From contig NZ_QLMA01000002.1 in the NCBI RefSeq assembly GCF_003259435.1, positions 310,001 to 374,000 on the forward strand: a stretch of 64,000 nt of DNA. The letters run 5' to 3'. Below, one piece after another: positions 56,301 to 64,000 of this stretch. The translations under genes and the position numbers were made by a program. Under the pieces are notes generated by a model. The model did no database searches and was not told the origin of the DNA. It worked only from the letters and a program-made list of their open reading frames with translations. This DNA comes from Chitinophaga dinghuensis (GTDB lineage Bacteria; Bacteroidota; Bacteroidia; Chitinophagales; Chitinophagaceae). The stretch's first letter is position 1. Each line of letters starts with the position of its first letter.

Positions 56301-56413
56301 GGGCAACTATCACGGCGCCGGATGTACGTAATTTCCAACAGGGACAGGTATTCGGTAAAGATGCTGCGATCCCCGTTAGCAAAGGAAAAGGTTGGATGCT
56401 CATCATCCGCTAA
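53393..56413 (+). CDS. Exported GH123-like glycoside hydrolase (DUF6067 type)
   Basis: 1006 aa, signal peptide ending TTFAQ (mature Gln). The N-terminal ~330 residues are beta-sandwich-rich (FPMEVIATDAEMKALL; VKITFSDLKTADGK; VRVYLTVTPKLAV, an Ig-like edge). The central-to-C-terminal part is a predicted TIM-barrel with GIDGIYLDDVAFDRVT, a typical acid pair on a strand end, and IDLHSANQYN, then a beta C-terminus. I judge it GH123_N/DUF6067-like; the sugar substrate is unknown (GH123 enzymes act on beta-GalNAc). It stands alone, not in a SusCD locus, between terminators. Confidence 0.7.
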   Translation: MLQHQPHARFLKRGLIMAGLSFGLFGTTFAQQLKYTAGNNSWNPDSLGNHRVVVTFNGTGNVARVVIPWRRRDENPEAKRIIIQDAKTKGKINNTKTLSINREQGDLVFEPTSGKGEYYIYYLPYKNEGRSNYPKGVYLQPEETASANWSQAIPANLKPNATVKEIEAVDTFNSYFPMEVIATDAEMKALLLKHPGAGYLLFPEDREFPIKMTDDLPQRWIQKGPSQSFKGQADKGEYYAFQLGVYALKALNDVKITFSDLKTADGKVIPSSQTSCINTTGTTYDAHPFTNQVNVEEGKIQALWCGIDVPQQAQPGNYQGIVTIKPQGMPAMPVRVYLTVTPKLAVNGGANEPWKQTRLKWLNSTLAQDNAVIAPYTPLVLKDSVISLLGRKVGISKDGFPAQIQTFFTPEMTEMTDKPRNLLTEPIHFHFINAADGKDLKWQNQGWKVQSQDAGKITWNAMNTAPGLQMEVKAAMEFDGYMEFTVKVTATDEVKLKDVTMHIPFETTVAKYMMGLNQKGGLRPEKIDWKWDVKNKNQDGAWVGDVNAGLQFTLRDEHYIRPLNTNFYLQKPLLLPTSWGNDNKGGITIGLKGKSILANAYTGERTMHKGDVLYYNFHLIVTPFHKLNTDFQWSTRFFHKYENLDSIKATGATVVNIHHGNEINPWINYPFIEWKKMKDYIDAAHSKGLKVKIYNTVRELSNHAWETFPLRSLGHEVYSPGKGGGFSWLQEHIGKDYIAAWFVPEDKDAAIINSGMNRWHNYYVEGMNWLVQQVGIDGIYLDDVAFDRVTMKRIKRVLTKDGHPGIIDLHSANQYNKSDGFINSGMLYMEHFPYLNRLWFGEYFDYEHNAPDFFLTEVSGIPFGLMGEMLQDGGNPWRGMVYGMTNRMPWSDNADPRPIWKVWDDFGMQGTKMVGYWVDNNPVKTDNPLVPATIYRKDGAVLVSLASWAPEDTNIHLSIDWKALGIDPSRATITAPDVRNFQQGQVFGKDAAIPVSKGKGWMLIIR

Positions 56414-56420
56414 CATAAAA

Positions 56421-56449
56421 AAAGACCGGAGTACTGTACTCCGGTCTTT
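56421..56449. terminator. Bidirectional terminator
   Basis: AAAGACCGGAGTA (56421-56433) pairs with TACTCCGGTCTTT (56437-56449), loop CTG, between convergent genes. Confidence 0.9.
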
Positions 56450-56487
56450 CTTAAAACAACTAAAAACGGGGAAGATTGCCTCCCGTC

Positions 56488-57384
56488 TTAATAACGCTTT
56501 CCTGGGGTTTCCACCCTAAAGGTTTCTACACATTTTCTATCTTGTAAAGTTACGTATACTGTTTTCCCGTCTTTATCGCCGAAAATCAGGTTGCTGCATT
56601 GTTTACCTTTCAGCGGAATTTCTCTGATCAACTCTCCTTTGGGATTCAGTACGGCAATGGTGCCTTTGCCCCATCTGGCTATATAGAGATTACCGTCCTT
56701 ATCGCATTTCATGCCATCGAAGCCATAATCTGGAAAGGTTGCGAAGAGTGTTTTCCCTGAAATATTCCCGTCTTTATCCACATTGTACTTCCACACTTTG
56801 CGCTGGATGCTTTCGTTGACGTACAGCGTTTTCTCATCCGGGCTCAGTTCAATGCCATTGGTGGTGCCCATATTGGATTCCAGGAGTACTGGTTTACGGT
56901 TTTTATCGATGCGCCAAAGTTGGCCGGTGCTGTTTTTCCAGTTGGGATCTGATGCGAAAAGCTGATCTTTCTTATTGATACAGAGATCATTAGGCTGATT
57001 GAACTGATCGGAGTGCGCATACACGCTTACTTTGCGTGTTTTCATATCCACCATGAGTACATTATGTCCTTTGAAGTCGGGCAGGAACATATTGCCTTTG
57101 CTGTCGAAGTTAACGCTGTTGCCAATGCTGCTATCCGGTAGGGTGACGAAAACTTCTCCGGAACCGTTATGGGTATTGATTTTGCCAACGGTGCCGTCTT
57201 TCTGAAAGTTGACTACATAAAAGTTGCCGGCTTTATCGAAGTTGGGTCCTTCGATGTTTACGGAGAACATATTTTCTGCTGTCAGGTCTCTTGCCGTGTA
57301 GAGTGGGGCAGTGGGCTTACTTTGCTGAGAGAATGCAGACAGGCTACCACCTGCGAGTAGTGTCAGCATGTATATTTTTTTCAT
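56488..57384 (-). CDS. SMP-30/gluconolactonase-like six-bladed beta-propeller, exported
   Basis: 298 aa from ATG 57384; a longer frame reaching 57522 lacks a sensible leader and overlaps the divergent gene. Signal peptide ends SAFS before QQSK (mature Gln). The blades carry repeating motifs: GNFYVVNFQKDGTVGKI, GNMFLPDFKGHNVLMVD, NQPNDLCINKKDQLFASDPN, NGIELSPDEKTLYVNE, DGMKCDKDGNLYIARWG. These are the metal-site and propeller signatures of SMP-30/LRE lactonases. Substrate unknown. Convergent with the GH123-like gene. Confidence 0.87.
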   Translation of the reverse strand: MKKIYMLTLLAGGSLSAFSQQSKPTAPLYTARDLTAENMFSVNIEGPNFDKAGNFYVVNFQKDGTVGKINTHNGSGEVFVTLPDSSIGNSVNFDSKGNMFLPDFKGHNVLMVDMKTRKVSVYAHSDQFNQPNDLCINKKDQLFASDPNWKNSTGQLWRIDKNRKPVLLESNMGTTNGIELSPDEKTLYVNESIQRKVWKYNVDKDGNISGKTLFATFPDYGFDGMKCDKDGNLYIARWGKGTIAVLNPKGELIREIPLKGKQCSNLIFGDKDGKTVYVTLQDRKCVETFRVETPGKRY

Positions 57385-57545
57385 GTACGGTATTTTTGCT
57401 GCTTTAAAATAGTGAACAAATCGAAAAAAATTATTTTTGATTGATGTAAGGAGATGCCGGATGGTATTGGTTTCCGGGATGTATGTTAAAAATGCGCTAT
57501 GAACGGGTAATTTTCGTTGCATGGAGTTTTACTACTTTTGCCCGC

Positions 57546-58598
57546 ATGATTCACGTTTCGGAGTTTAAAGATCTGGCACACCTGACCATTCATAAGGTGG
57601 GTAATTCATCCAATGAGGAAATGCTGCTTTGTTCCAAAGCGCCGTTGCAGCTGGAGGATGAAACAATCAGCCAGTTATTGATTACATACTTCATTCAGCC
57701 ATTCACTAAAACAGCGGAGTTTTTCCGTTTTTATCATGAAGCAGATTTGCAACTGAATGAAATATTTCAATATTGTCGACGTATATTTGAAGACCAAAGC
57801 GAGTTCCAAGAGCAGTCTGTAAATATTGCCAAACATCTATATAAACACTCCACCCATCCCAAAATAAAGGGAGGAGAGTTGTATATAGCCTACTTTAGCA
57901 AATGTCAGGTGGATGGAGAAGAGGTCCCCGCAATCGGAATCTTCAAATCAGAAAATAGAGATACATATCTGAAAGTCTTTCTTGAAGACGAGAATTACCA
58001 GGTGAACTATGAAGACGGCATTAATATTAATAAACTTGACAAAGGATGCCTGGTCTTTAACGTAGAAGAAGAAAACGGATATAAAGTAAGTGTGGTAGAC
58101 AGTATCAGCAAGCAAACAGAGGCTGTATACTGGAAAGATGCCTTCCTGCAGGTAATGCGTCGGGAGGATAGTTATCACCAAACTGAAACAGCAGTGAACA
58201 TGTGTAAGCAGTTTATCCATAATAAACTGCCTACGGAGTATGAAATGGACCGGGTCGATCAGGTAGATCTTCTGAATAAATCAGCCGCATACTTTAAAGA
58301 AAAGGAACATTTCCAGGTAGATGACTTTGCAAATGAAGTACTGGGACATCCCGATGCGATAGCATCATTTCGGGAGTACAGGAATGAGTACCAGCAAGCG
58401 TATCAACAAGAAATTCCGGATGAATTTGAAATATCGGCGCCAGCCGTGAAAAAGCAACAGAAAGTGTTTAAGAGTGTATTGAAGCTGGACTCCAATTTTC
58501 ATATTTATATTCATGGCAATCGCGAAATGATTGAGAAGGGATATGATGAAGCCACGAACCTGCACTATTACAAGCTTCTCTTTGAGAACGAGGCATAG
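57546..58598 (+). CDS. Nucleoid-associated protein (NdpA/YejK family)
   Basis: 350 aa. Start at ATG 57546; the frame is open to 57483 but the added residues are not family-like. TACTTTTG (57533-57540), a -7-type box, ends 6 nt before this ATG, which if used would make the mRNA nearly leaderless. NdpA-like sequence: IHVSEFKDLAHLTIHKVGNSSNEE, IYIAYFSKCQVDGEEV (YxAYF motif), a central SVVDSISKQTEAVYWKDAFL segment and a C-terminal KLDSNFHIYIHGNREMIEKG. Binds nucleoid DNA; role uncertain. Ends in a weak hairpin. Confidence 0.85.
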   Translation: MIHVSEFKDLAHLTIHKVGNSSNEEMLLCSKAPLQLEDETISQLLITYFIQPFTKTAEFFRFYHEADLQLNEIFQYCRRIFEDQSEFQEQSVNIAKHLYKHSTHPKIKGGELYIAYFSKCQVDGEEVPAIGIFKSENRDTYLKVFLEDENYQVNYEDGININKLDKGCLVFNVEEENGYKVSVVDSISKQTEAVYWKDAFLQVMRREDSYHQTETAVNMCKQFIHNKLPTEYEMDRVDQVDLLNKSAAYFKEKEHFQVDDFANEVLGHPDAIASFREYRNEYQQAYQQEIPDEFEISAPAVKKQQKVFKSVLKLDSNFHIYIHGNREMIEKGYDEATNLHYYKLLFENEA

Positions 58599-58651
58599 TG
58601 TATCCAAAAAGACATTTAAAAATTTCTCATAAGCAAAAACCAATTATTAAC

Positions 58652-58684
58652 AAAGGCTGCTCCGTCTGGGCGGCCTTTTAATGT
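58652..58684 (+). terminator. Terminator after nucleoid-associated gene
   Basis: AAAGGCTG (58652-58659) pairs with CGGCCTTT (58671-58678), one G-U pair, followed by TAATG; the T run is short. Confidence 0.65.
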
Positions 58685-58715
58685 TGAGAAGGAGATTTTT
58701 GCCGTAAGGGCATAA

Positions 58716-58747
58716 AAAAAACCGGCTGCAAGTGCAGCCGGTTTTTT
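58716..58747. terminator. Terminator abutting the PSP1/RicT stop codon
   Basis: A 14-bp perfect stem, AAAAAACCGGCTGC (58716-58729) with its complement (58734-58747), loop AAGT. It begins directly at the stop codon of the minus-strand gene. Confidence 0.92.
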
Positions 58748-60247
58748 TTAGTTTTTATTATTGCTGTTGCCAGCATTATTGTTGTCTTTATTGTTTGGAT
58801 TGGAAGGTTTTGGTTTGTGATGTTTAGGTGGTCTGCGGTCCTGTTTAGGTGGCTGACCTTGTCCTTCTTTCTCCTGTTTGGGCCCTTGTTGTTGTGGGCG
58901 GTTTTGTTGTTGATCGCGGTTAGGTCGGTTTTGTTGTCCTCCCTGGTTTTGCTGGCCGCCTTGTTTTTGTTGTGGGCGGTTTTCCTGCTTTTGTTTATGG
59001 CGATCTGGGTGACGGTTATCCTGTTTAGGTTGCTGAGTTTGTACTTTAGGCTCCTGTTTAGGGCTTTCGTTACGCTGGCCTCCTTGTTTTGGATGATCCG
59101 GTTTTTGTTGTTTTTGTTTGTCCTTGTCTTTCTGTTTGCGTTTCTGGACAGTTTTCTCCAGGGATTTCAGACTGATTTGTCCTACTACGTCCGCAAAGCC
59201 AAGGTCTGTTTCCTTCGGTTTGTTCACATTTACCAGCTCAACAGCTTTCAGGTCTTCAGGTTTGATACCTTGCTTATTGAGATGTCTGATTTCTTTTGCT
59301 CTTCCGATGGTCAGCGGGTATTGTTTGTTGCTGCCTTCATAAGAATACCACATCAGGCTTTTGAAAATGTCGCGTTTTTGAAGAGAGGCTACGCCGCTGG
59401 CGGTTTCAATAGTGTCCGCATCATCGGGGAAGTCTTTCAGCGCATCCATGTAAGTATCCAGTTCATAGTTGAGGCAGCATTTGAGGCGGCCGCATTGTCC
59501 GGATAACTTTGCCTGGTTGATGGAAAGGTTCTGATAACGGGCAGCGGTAGTATTCACGCTTTTGAAATCAGAGAGCCAGGTGGAGCAACAGAGTTCACGT
59601 CCGCAGCTACCGATACCTCCTACTTTTCCAGCTTCCTGGCGAGCGCCTATCTGACGCATCTCCACTTTAGCCCGGAATTCGGATGCATAAACCTTAATCA
59701 GTTCGCGGAAGTCAACTCGATCATCCGCTGTGTAAAAGAACGTTGCTTTTCGGCCATCGGCCTGAATTTCGACCTCAGTGAGTTTCATTTCGAGCCCCAG
59801 GTTGCGGGCTAATGCCCTTGACTTTATCAGTGCTTCCTTTTCACGGGCTTTATTATCACTCATTCGCTGCAGGTCATCTTGAGTGGAGCGACGCAGGACT
59901 TTTTTTACTTCGGGTGTATCCTCTGCGCGTCGTTTTTTCATCTGTAGTTTTACCAGCTCACCTGTCAGGTTTACTGTTCCAACGTCGAAGCCGCTAACTC
60001 CTTCAACAGTTACCATTTCACCTTTATCAAAATGTTGTCTGGTAACGTTACGGTAAAAATCCTTGCGGCTGCCATTGTTAAAACTTACTTCAATTATGTC
60101 AAATGGTGCTAAGCTATCTGCGAGTGGAATATTGGACAACCAATCAAACACATTCAGTCTGTTACAACCTCCTGTACTGCATCCTCCGTTACTCCTGCAT
60201 CCCGACGGCTTACCATCTACACCCGTACCACATCCGGCACAAGCCAT
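58748..60247 (-). CDS. PSP1 domain protein, RicT/YaaT-like, with long low-complexity tail
   Basis: 499 aa. Cys-rich N-terminus (CAGCGTG...CRSNGGCSTGGCNR). The PSP1 core contains the family cysteines CGRELCCSTWLSDF and CGRLKCCLNYELDTY, which in relatives hold an Fe-S cluster; the E/D-rich KADGRKATFFYTADDRVDFRELI strand region precedes. From about residue 375 the chain becomes a Lys/Gln/Pro/Asn-rich low-complexity tail (>110 residues). PSP1/RicT proteins act in RNA maturation in Bacillus. It is 147 bp downstream of holB. Confidence 0.9.
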   Translation of the reverse strand: MACAGCGTGVDGKPSGCRSNGGCSTGGCNRLNVFDWLSNIPLADSLAPFDIIEVSFNNGSRKDFYRNVTRQHFDKGEMVTVEGVSGFDVGTVNLTGELVKLQMKKRRAEDTPEVKKVLRRSTQDDLQRMSDNKAREKEALIKSRALARNLGLEMKLTEVEIQADGRKATFFYTADDRVDFRELIKVYASEFRAKVEMRQIGARQEAGKVGGIGSCGRELCCSTWLSDFKSVNTTAARYQNLSINQAKLSGQCGRLKCCLNYELDTYMDALKDFPDDADTIETASGVASLQKRDIFKSLMWYSYEGSNKQYPLTIGRAKEIRHLNKQGIKPEDLKAVELVNVNKPKETDLGFADVVGQISLKSLEKTVQKRKQKDKDKQKQQKPDHPKQGGQRNESPKQEPKVQTQQPKQDNRHPDRHKQKQENRPQQKQGGQQNQGGQQNRPNRDQQQNRPQQQGPKQEKEGQGQPPKQDRRPPKHHKPKPSNPNNKDNNNAGNSNNKN

Positions 60248-60394
60248 ATTATTAATTAGTTTAAATTTTAGAAATAAGCATTTCAGGTCATTCTAATCAT
60301 TAATATACAGTATTCCTGCAATAAAAACAAAAAGACGGAAAGCAGCAAAGATAAGGAAAAGGCCGAGGATATGACCCCTAAAGTCAAACCGTTA

Positions 60395-61534
60395 TTATAT
60401 TACAGGCAAAGCTTTCTTTTTGAATATATATTGTAGCTTGATGGACAAGGCATGGAAGAGCATTTTAGCGTTCGCATTCCGCTCAATATGGTAATAGGCA
60501 TTATCTAGCGTATCCACGATCTGTTCCATTTGCTCCAGGTTGGCCAGTTTCAGCAATTTCGCAGAAAAGTCCATTTCATCTTCAGAAAAAGCCAACTGAC
60601 TTCTGTCAATAAACTGTAGGCGGATCGTGTGTTCCAGCAGATTAATAAAATATCGCAGGAATTGTTTCTGGTTTTCGCGACCAGTTTTTGCACTGGAAAT
60701 GCCTTCAATCCACTCTTGGAGGGCAATCCGGTTACCTGTAAAAATATAATTTAACCAATTGCGAAGCAGCTCGTGATAGTCATCCTCAGAGTGTTGCAGA
60801 AGATAGACTGCTTCCCGGTAATTGCCAGCAGTAATAGTGGCGATTTGCTGTGCTCTGGCAGGAGGGACCTTACCTCGTTCCACCAATGATTTTACCATTT
60901 CCTCTTTGGGAATAGGATTCACTTTAATCAGGTGGGTGCGCGACAAAATGGTAGCCAGGATTTGTTCCTGGTTTTCTGCCACGAGGATAAAGAGGGTGTT
61001 TATAGGAGGTTCCTCGATAAGTTTAAGGAGTCGGTTCCCTTCATTACCAAGGTATTCCGGCAGCCACATCAGGAGAATTTTATATCCGCTTTCGAAGCTC
61101 TTAAGATTCAGTTTGCGGATAATATCCTGGCATTCGTTGGCGGTGATATTCCCTTGTTTATTTTCTGCGCCGATAAATTGCAGCCAGTCGTATGCATTAC
61201 CGTATGGATTTGTGGAGACGAACTCCCTCCATTCGTTAATGTAATCTGTGCTAACAGGCTTATCGCCGGCTTTACGGGGAATAACGGGGTACGAAAAGTG
61301 GATATCCGGATGGATATATTGAGAAGCTTTGATACAGCCGCCACATTGTCCACAAGGGCCTTGCGGCTGTTTGTTTTCACAGACGAGGTACTGCGTAAAT
61401 GCCAGTCCCAGCGGCAACCCGCCAGCGCCTTCCGGCGCCAGCAAAATTAATGCGTGACTGAGACGGTTTTGCTGAACGGATTGTATCAGCTGATTGGCAA
61501 CGGCAGATTGTCCTATTACATCGGTGAAAAGCAT
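60395..61534 (-). CDS. holB: DNA polymerase III subunit delta prime
   Basis: 379 aa. Clamp-loader AAA-like protein: VIGQSAVANQLIQSVQQNRL at the N-terminus, zinc-binding CGQCGGCIKASQYIHPD, the conserved NVLILMWLPE-like strand (YKILLMWLPEYL), a LLKLIEEPP motif, LSRTHLIKVNP sensor, then the helical C-terminal clamp-loader domain. Beginning LFTDVIGQ fits the family. It follows the small lipoprotein gene by 28 bp. Confidence 0.95.
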   Translation of the reverse strand: MLFTDVIGQSAVANQLIQSVQQNRLSHALILLAPEGAGGLPLGLAFTQYLVCENKQPQGPCGQCGGCIKASQYIHPDIHFSYPVIPRKAGDKPVSTDYINEWREFVSTNPYGNAYDWLQFIGAENKQGNITANECQDIIRKLNLKSFESGYKILLMWLPEYLGNEGNRLLKLIEEPPINTLFILVAENQEQILATILSRTHLIKVNPIPKEEMVKSLVERGKVPPARAQQIATITAGNYREAVYLLQHSEDDYHELLRNWLNYIFTGNRIALQEWIEGISSAKTGRENQKQFLRYFINLLEHTIRLQFIDRSQLAFSEDEMDFSAKLLKLANLEQMEQIVDTLDNAYYHIERNANAKMLFHALSIKLQYIFKKKALPVI

Positions 61535-61562
61535 GCCGCAAGATAATGAAATCGCCGTAAAC

Positions 61563-62111
61563 CTATTTGGTCAGCGAGAGGTAGCAGGTATTCTGGAATA
61601 CGCCTTCGCCCTGAACAGTGTTGTTGGCCGCACTGAAATAATAGTATCCGGTAACAGTTCTCTTTTTAGGATTTATCCGCGTAATGGTGACACTGGAGGT
61701 ATCAGTCTGTAAATAATCATATCCATACTCAGTGGGAACGCGAATTCCTGCTACTACCAAACCTCCTTGCAAGCCCGTTTTACGGGAGAAGAAGTAGGTT
61801 TTGGATTGAATGGTATCATTCATAAGCACACTATCCACGTATAAGCCATCATTAATGTTAATAATGATTTTCATGCTGTCGTTCAGGGCCTCCATACTCA
61901 GGTATTTGCGGCCGCCGCTATCTGTTTCCTGCCGAAACAGTACGCTGCTGGAGAGGTTCAGGTTTTTAGTGACTCCTCCGGAGGTTACGTTGAAAACCAT
62001 TTCCGGGCAGGAGATAATGGGCGCATCTATCTGGCTTTGGCAAGACGGGAGCAGGTGCATACAAACAAGTATCACAAGACATAGTGGCAAGTACAATAAA
62101 ATTCTCTTCAT
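61563..62111 (-). CDS. Hypothetical lipoprotein
   Basis: 182 aa from ATG 62111 (a start at 62135 would add residues before the signal peptide). Lipobox LLPSC gives Cys24. The remainder is all-beta in character (MVFNVTSGGVTKNLNLSSS; MKIIININDGLYVDSVLM; TKTYFFSRKTGL; VTITRINPKKRTVTGYYYF). A small beta-sandwich lipoprotein with no recognised family. It lies between glutathione peroxidase and holB on the same strand. Confidence 0.72.
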   Translation of the reverse strand: MKRILLYLPLCLVILVCMHLLPSCQSQIDAPIISCPEMVFNVTSGGVTKNLNLSSSVLFRQETDSGGRKYLSMEALNDSMKIIININDGLYVDSVLMNDTIQSKTYFFSRKTGLQGGLVVAGIRVPTEYGYDYLQTDTSSVTITRINPKKRTVTGYYYFSAANNTVQGEGVFQNTCYLSLTK

Positions 62112-62227
62112 TACTAATAATACTAGGTGTAACAATACATACCCACGGGTACGGACATACGAAACCCGGAGTAAATTTTTAGTTTACACAAAGTTGGCAA
62201 AAGGAGTATGCGGGGGGAGGTTGAAAA

Positions 62228-62758
62228 TTACTTTTTCTCTATAGCTGCAATCACTTCTGGCGATTCTGGTTGTGTTTTTGGTGAGAAAACAGCTACCAGG
62301 TTACCATGCTCGTCCAGCAGGTATTTCTGGAAGTTCCAGGTTACTTCTGCTGGTTCCAGATGTTTGGCTTTGCTTTCATCCAGCAGCCATTTGTAAATAG
62401 GATGGATGTCTGCGCCTTTAACAGAAATCTTTGCTGCCATTGGGAAGGTAACAGCATATTTCTTAGTGCAGAATTCCTGAATTTCCTTGTTGGAGCCAGG
62501 TTCCTGGCTACCGAAATTATTTGCGGGGAAACCAACGATTACCAGACTGTTCTGGTATTTTTTGTAGAGTTTTTCGAGGCCTTCATACTGGGGAGTGTTG
62601 CCACAAAGGGAGGCAGTATTTACTATCAGAATTTTCTTACCCTTGTATTTGGCAAAGTCAATCTTGCTGCCATCTACGGCATCTACCTTGAAATCATAAA
62701 TATGAGAAGCGGCAGCGGCGAACATCATAAAAATTGACAGTATGGTTAATTTAAACAT
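62228..62758 (-). CDS. Glutathione peroxidase-like thiol peroxidase, exported
   Basis: 176 aa from ATG 62758, which puts a short hydrophobic leader (FKLTILSIFMMFAAAASH) at the N-terminus; the longer frame begins in non-leader sequence. Active-site NTASLCGNTPQYEGL has peroxidatic Cys52 (no selenocysteine), FPANNFGSQEPG supplies the Gln and WNFQKYLLDEHG the Trp of the catalytic set. Reduces peroxides, probably via thioredoxin-like donors. The leader makes it periplasmic or membrane-associated. Confidence 0.93.
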   Translation of the reverse strand: MFKLTILSIFMMFAAAASHIYDFKVDAVDGSKIDFAKYKGKKILIVNTASLCGNTPQYEGLEKLYKKYQNSLVIVGFPANNFGSQEPGSNKEIQEFCTKKYAVTFPMAAKISVKGADIHPIYKWLLDESKAKHLEPAEVTWNFQKYLLDEHGNLVAVFSPKTQPESPEVIAAIEKK

Positions 62759-62852
62759 GGTAGTAATATTATTAGTAGTTAGCGTTAACAAAGATATGGT
62801 CCTACGGAATACCTAAAGTTAACTAACCATTATTAAAAAATTGTTCTTTTTT

Positions 62853-63539
62853 TTAACTCCAGGCATAAGCAAGACAACAGACGCTAACATCAGCGCCTGT
62901 TTGTTGTATCGCCTGACAACATGCTTCCGTGGTAGCGCCTGTCGTAATAACATCGTCTATCAACAGAAAATGTTTGCCTTTTGCCGCATCTGCGGCCTGA
63001 AATACATTTGCAACGTTCCCCCAACGTTCTGTTCTGTCTTTCCGCGTTTGTGTATTGGTAGTAACGCACTTTTGCAGAAAATTATTTAAAACAGGTTTTT
63101 GAATAACAGCAGCAATACCTTCCGCCAATAGTGCGGCCTGGTTATAGCCTCTTTTACGTTGTTTGCGCGCATGCATAGGAACAGGAACTACGGCGTCAAT
63201 TTCATGTATCCATGTACTTTGTAGCAGCATAGCCCCTACCTTTTTTCCCAGATAGGTCGCCAGATCCGGGCGTTGTTTGTATTTAAAGGAGTGAACCAGG
63301 CGTTGTATGCCGGAAGACGGCGAATAATAATAGGCAGCGGTGGCATGTTGTACCACGCATCTCCCCCAGAAAATTTTTTCGACAGGATTATTATCCATCA
63401 GGTGAAACTGTGTTTCCGGCAAGTTGGTCATACAGGAAATGCACAGTTTCTCCTGGCGTTCAGAAAGGTCAGTGCCGCAAATATCACAGCAATGAGGGTA
63501 GAAAAGATCTACCAATGGCGTTAACAAACGGGATATCAT
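62853..63539 (-). CDS. ComF-family phosphoribosyltransferase-like protein
   Basis: 228 aa. N-terminal zinc-finger Cys pairs (CCDICGTDL ... LCISCM), then the helical DALRxLVHxFKYK-like HSFKYKQRPD segment, IDAVVPVPMHARKQRKRGYNQAALLAEGIA, and the PRPP loop LLIDDVITTGATTEAC. ComF proteins assist DNA uptake in competent bacteria; many non-competent bacteria also carry them. It lies 20 bp after radA on the same strand. Confidence 0.94.
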   Translation of the reverse strand: MISRLLTPLVDLFYPHCCDICGTDLSERQEKLCISCMTNLPETQFHLMDNNPVEKIFWGRCVVQHATAAYYYSPSSGIQRLVHSFKYKQRPDLATYLGKKVGAMLLQSTWIHEIDAVVPVPMHARKQRKRGYNQAALLAEGIAAVIQKPVLNNFLQKCVTTNTQTRKDRTERWGNVANVFQAADAAKGKHFLLIDDVITTGATTEACCQAIQQTGADVSVCCLAYAWS

Positions 63540-63559
63540 AAAGTAAATGGTTAAGCAGC

Positions 63560-64000
63560 TTAGAATAGCTGTTGGTAGACTTCTTCCACCCGACCCACAG
63601 CAATCACTTCGATATTGAATTTACTGAAATCTATTCCTTTCTTATTATATCGGGAGATGAAAATTTTATCGAAGCCCAGTTTTTCTGCCTCTGCTATGCG
63701 TTGTTCTATCCGGTTGACGGCACGTATCTCCCCGCTCAATCCTACTTCTCCGGCAAAACATACTTTGTTGGGCAGGGCATTATCTTCATAAGAACTCAGT
63801 AACGCGCATAATACGGCCAGGTCAATAGCCGGATCTTCCACACGAATACCGCCGGCGATATTGAGAAATACATCTTTCACGCCGAAATGGAAACCGCCTC
63901 TTTTCTCCAGTACTGCCAGTAAGAGTTGTAGTCTGCGTAAATCAAAACCAGTAGCAGTTCGTTGTGGCGTGCCGTAAACTGATTGGGTTACCAATGCTTG
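63560..64000 (-). CDS. radA: DNA repair protein RadA (C-terminal part)
   Basis: 147 codons are visible, entering from the right edge with no start in view. The visible part is the RadA Lon-like C-terminal domain: TQSVYGTPQRTATGFD, RLQLLLAVLEKRGG, KDVFLNIAGGIRVEDPAIDLAV, CFAGEVGLSGEIRAV and the final SRYNKKGIDFSK. RadA helps branch migration in homologous recombination. It precedes comF by 20 bp. Confidence 0.94.
   Translation of the reverse strand, partial: QALVTQSVYGTPQRTATGFDLRRLQLLLAVLEKRGGFHFGVKDVFLNIAGGIRVEDPAIDLAVLCALLSSYEDNALPNKVCFAGEVGLSGEIRAVNRIEQRIAEAEKLGFDKIFISRYNKKGIDFSKFNIEVIAVGRVEEVYQQLF

Overview
The window reads as ordinary chromosome of a Bacteroidota bacterium. Chitinophagaceae, probably Chitinophaga, is my inference. 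Supporting signs are a TTTG-N17-TAnnTTTG promoter before recA, signal peptides ending Ala/Gly/Ser-Gln on ten exported proteins, a three-subunit SdhCAB, an S46 dipeptidyl-peptidase 7, a GH3 plus beta-lactamase fusion, GH3-type acyl ligase next to lptB, PSP1/RicT near holB, and Bacteroidota-type domains (DUF3857, DUF4377/META, DUF6624, DUF4369-like, OMP_b-brl). GC content looks mid-40s by eye. I saw no rRNA, phage, IS element, integrase or CRISPR array.

Layout. 1-9.5 kb: a partial DUF3857/transglutaminase protein, an FAD reductase, YbaB, a 41-aa membrane peptide overlapping an ArgA-like acetyltransferase, tRNA-Thr(CGT), several lipoproteins, DUF2306, obgE and adk. 9.7-18.8 kb: the GH3/beta-lactamase envelope enzyme, small secreted proteins, heme A synthase, a membrane-anchored patatin and an alpha/beta hydrolase. 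19-23.5 kb: typA, a tandem 281-bp repeat, a candidate small RNA and recA. 23.4-26.8 kb: rnhB-rpoN-PAP2-like cluster and a coiled-coil lipoprotein. 27-34.5 kb: DPP7, a porin, sdhCAB and a TIG lipoprotein. 34.5-45.5 kb, nearly all minus strand: a META protein, a SIR2-like gene paired with AlkB, a glutaminyl-cyclase-like M28 enzyme, cysS, two paralogous membrane EEP proteins, two rhomboids (one lacking catalytic residues) and rlmD. 45.6-53.3 kb: a TlpA-like thioredoxin, two outer-membrane barrels, metF and lptB-GH3-fabG. 53.4-64 kb: a GH123-like glycosidase, an SMP-30 propeller, a nucleoid-associated protein, PSP1/RicT, holB, a lipoprotein, glutathione peroxidase, comF and the 3' part of radA.

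Most genes are housekeeping or envelope functions in short operons separated by clear hairpin terminators. The items most worth a second look are the SIR2-AlkB pair, the unannotated transcript after recA with its own promoter-like sequence and terminator, the pseudo-rhomboid beside an active rhomboid, the structured adk-obgE spacer, CGTAG-N2-CTACG palindromes seen at two loci, the tandem repeat with CGCAAAGG inverted ends, and the co-occurrence of many Gln-start exported proteins with a glutaminyl-cyclase-like enzyme.
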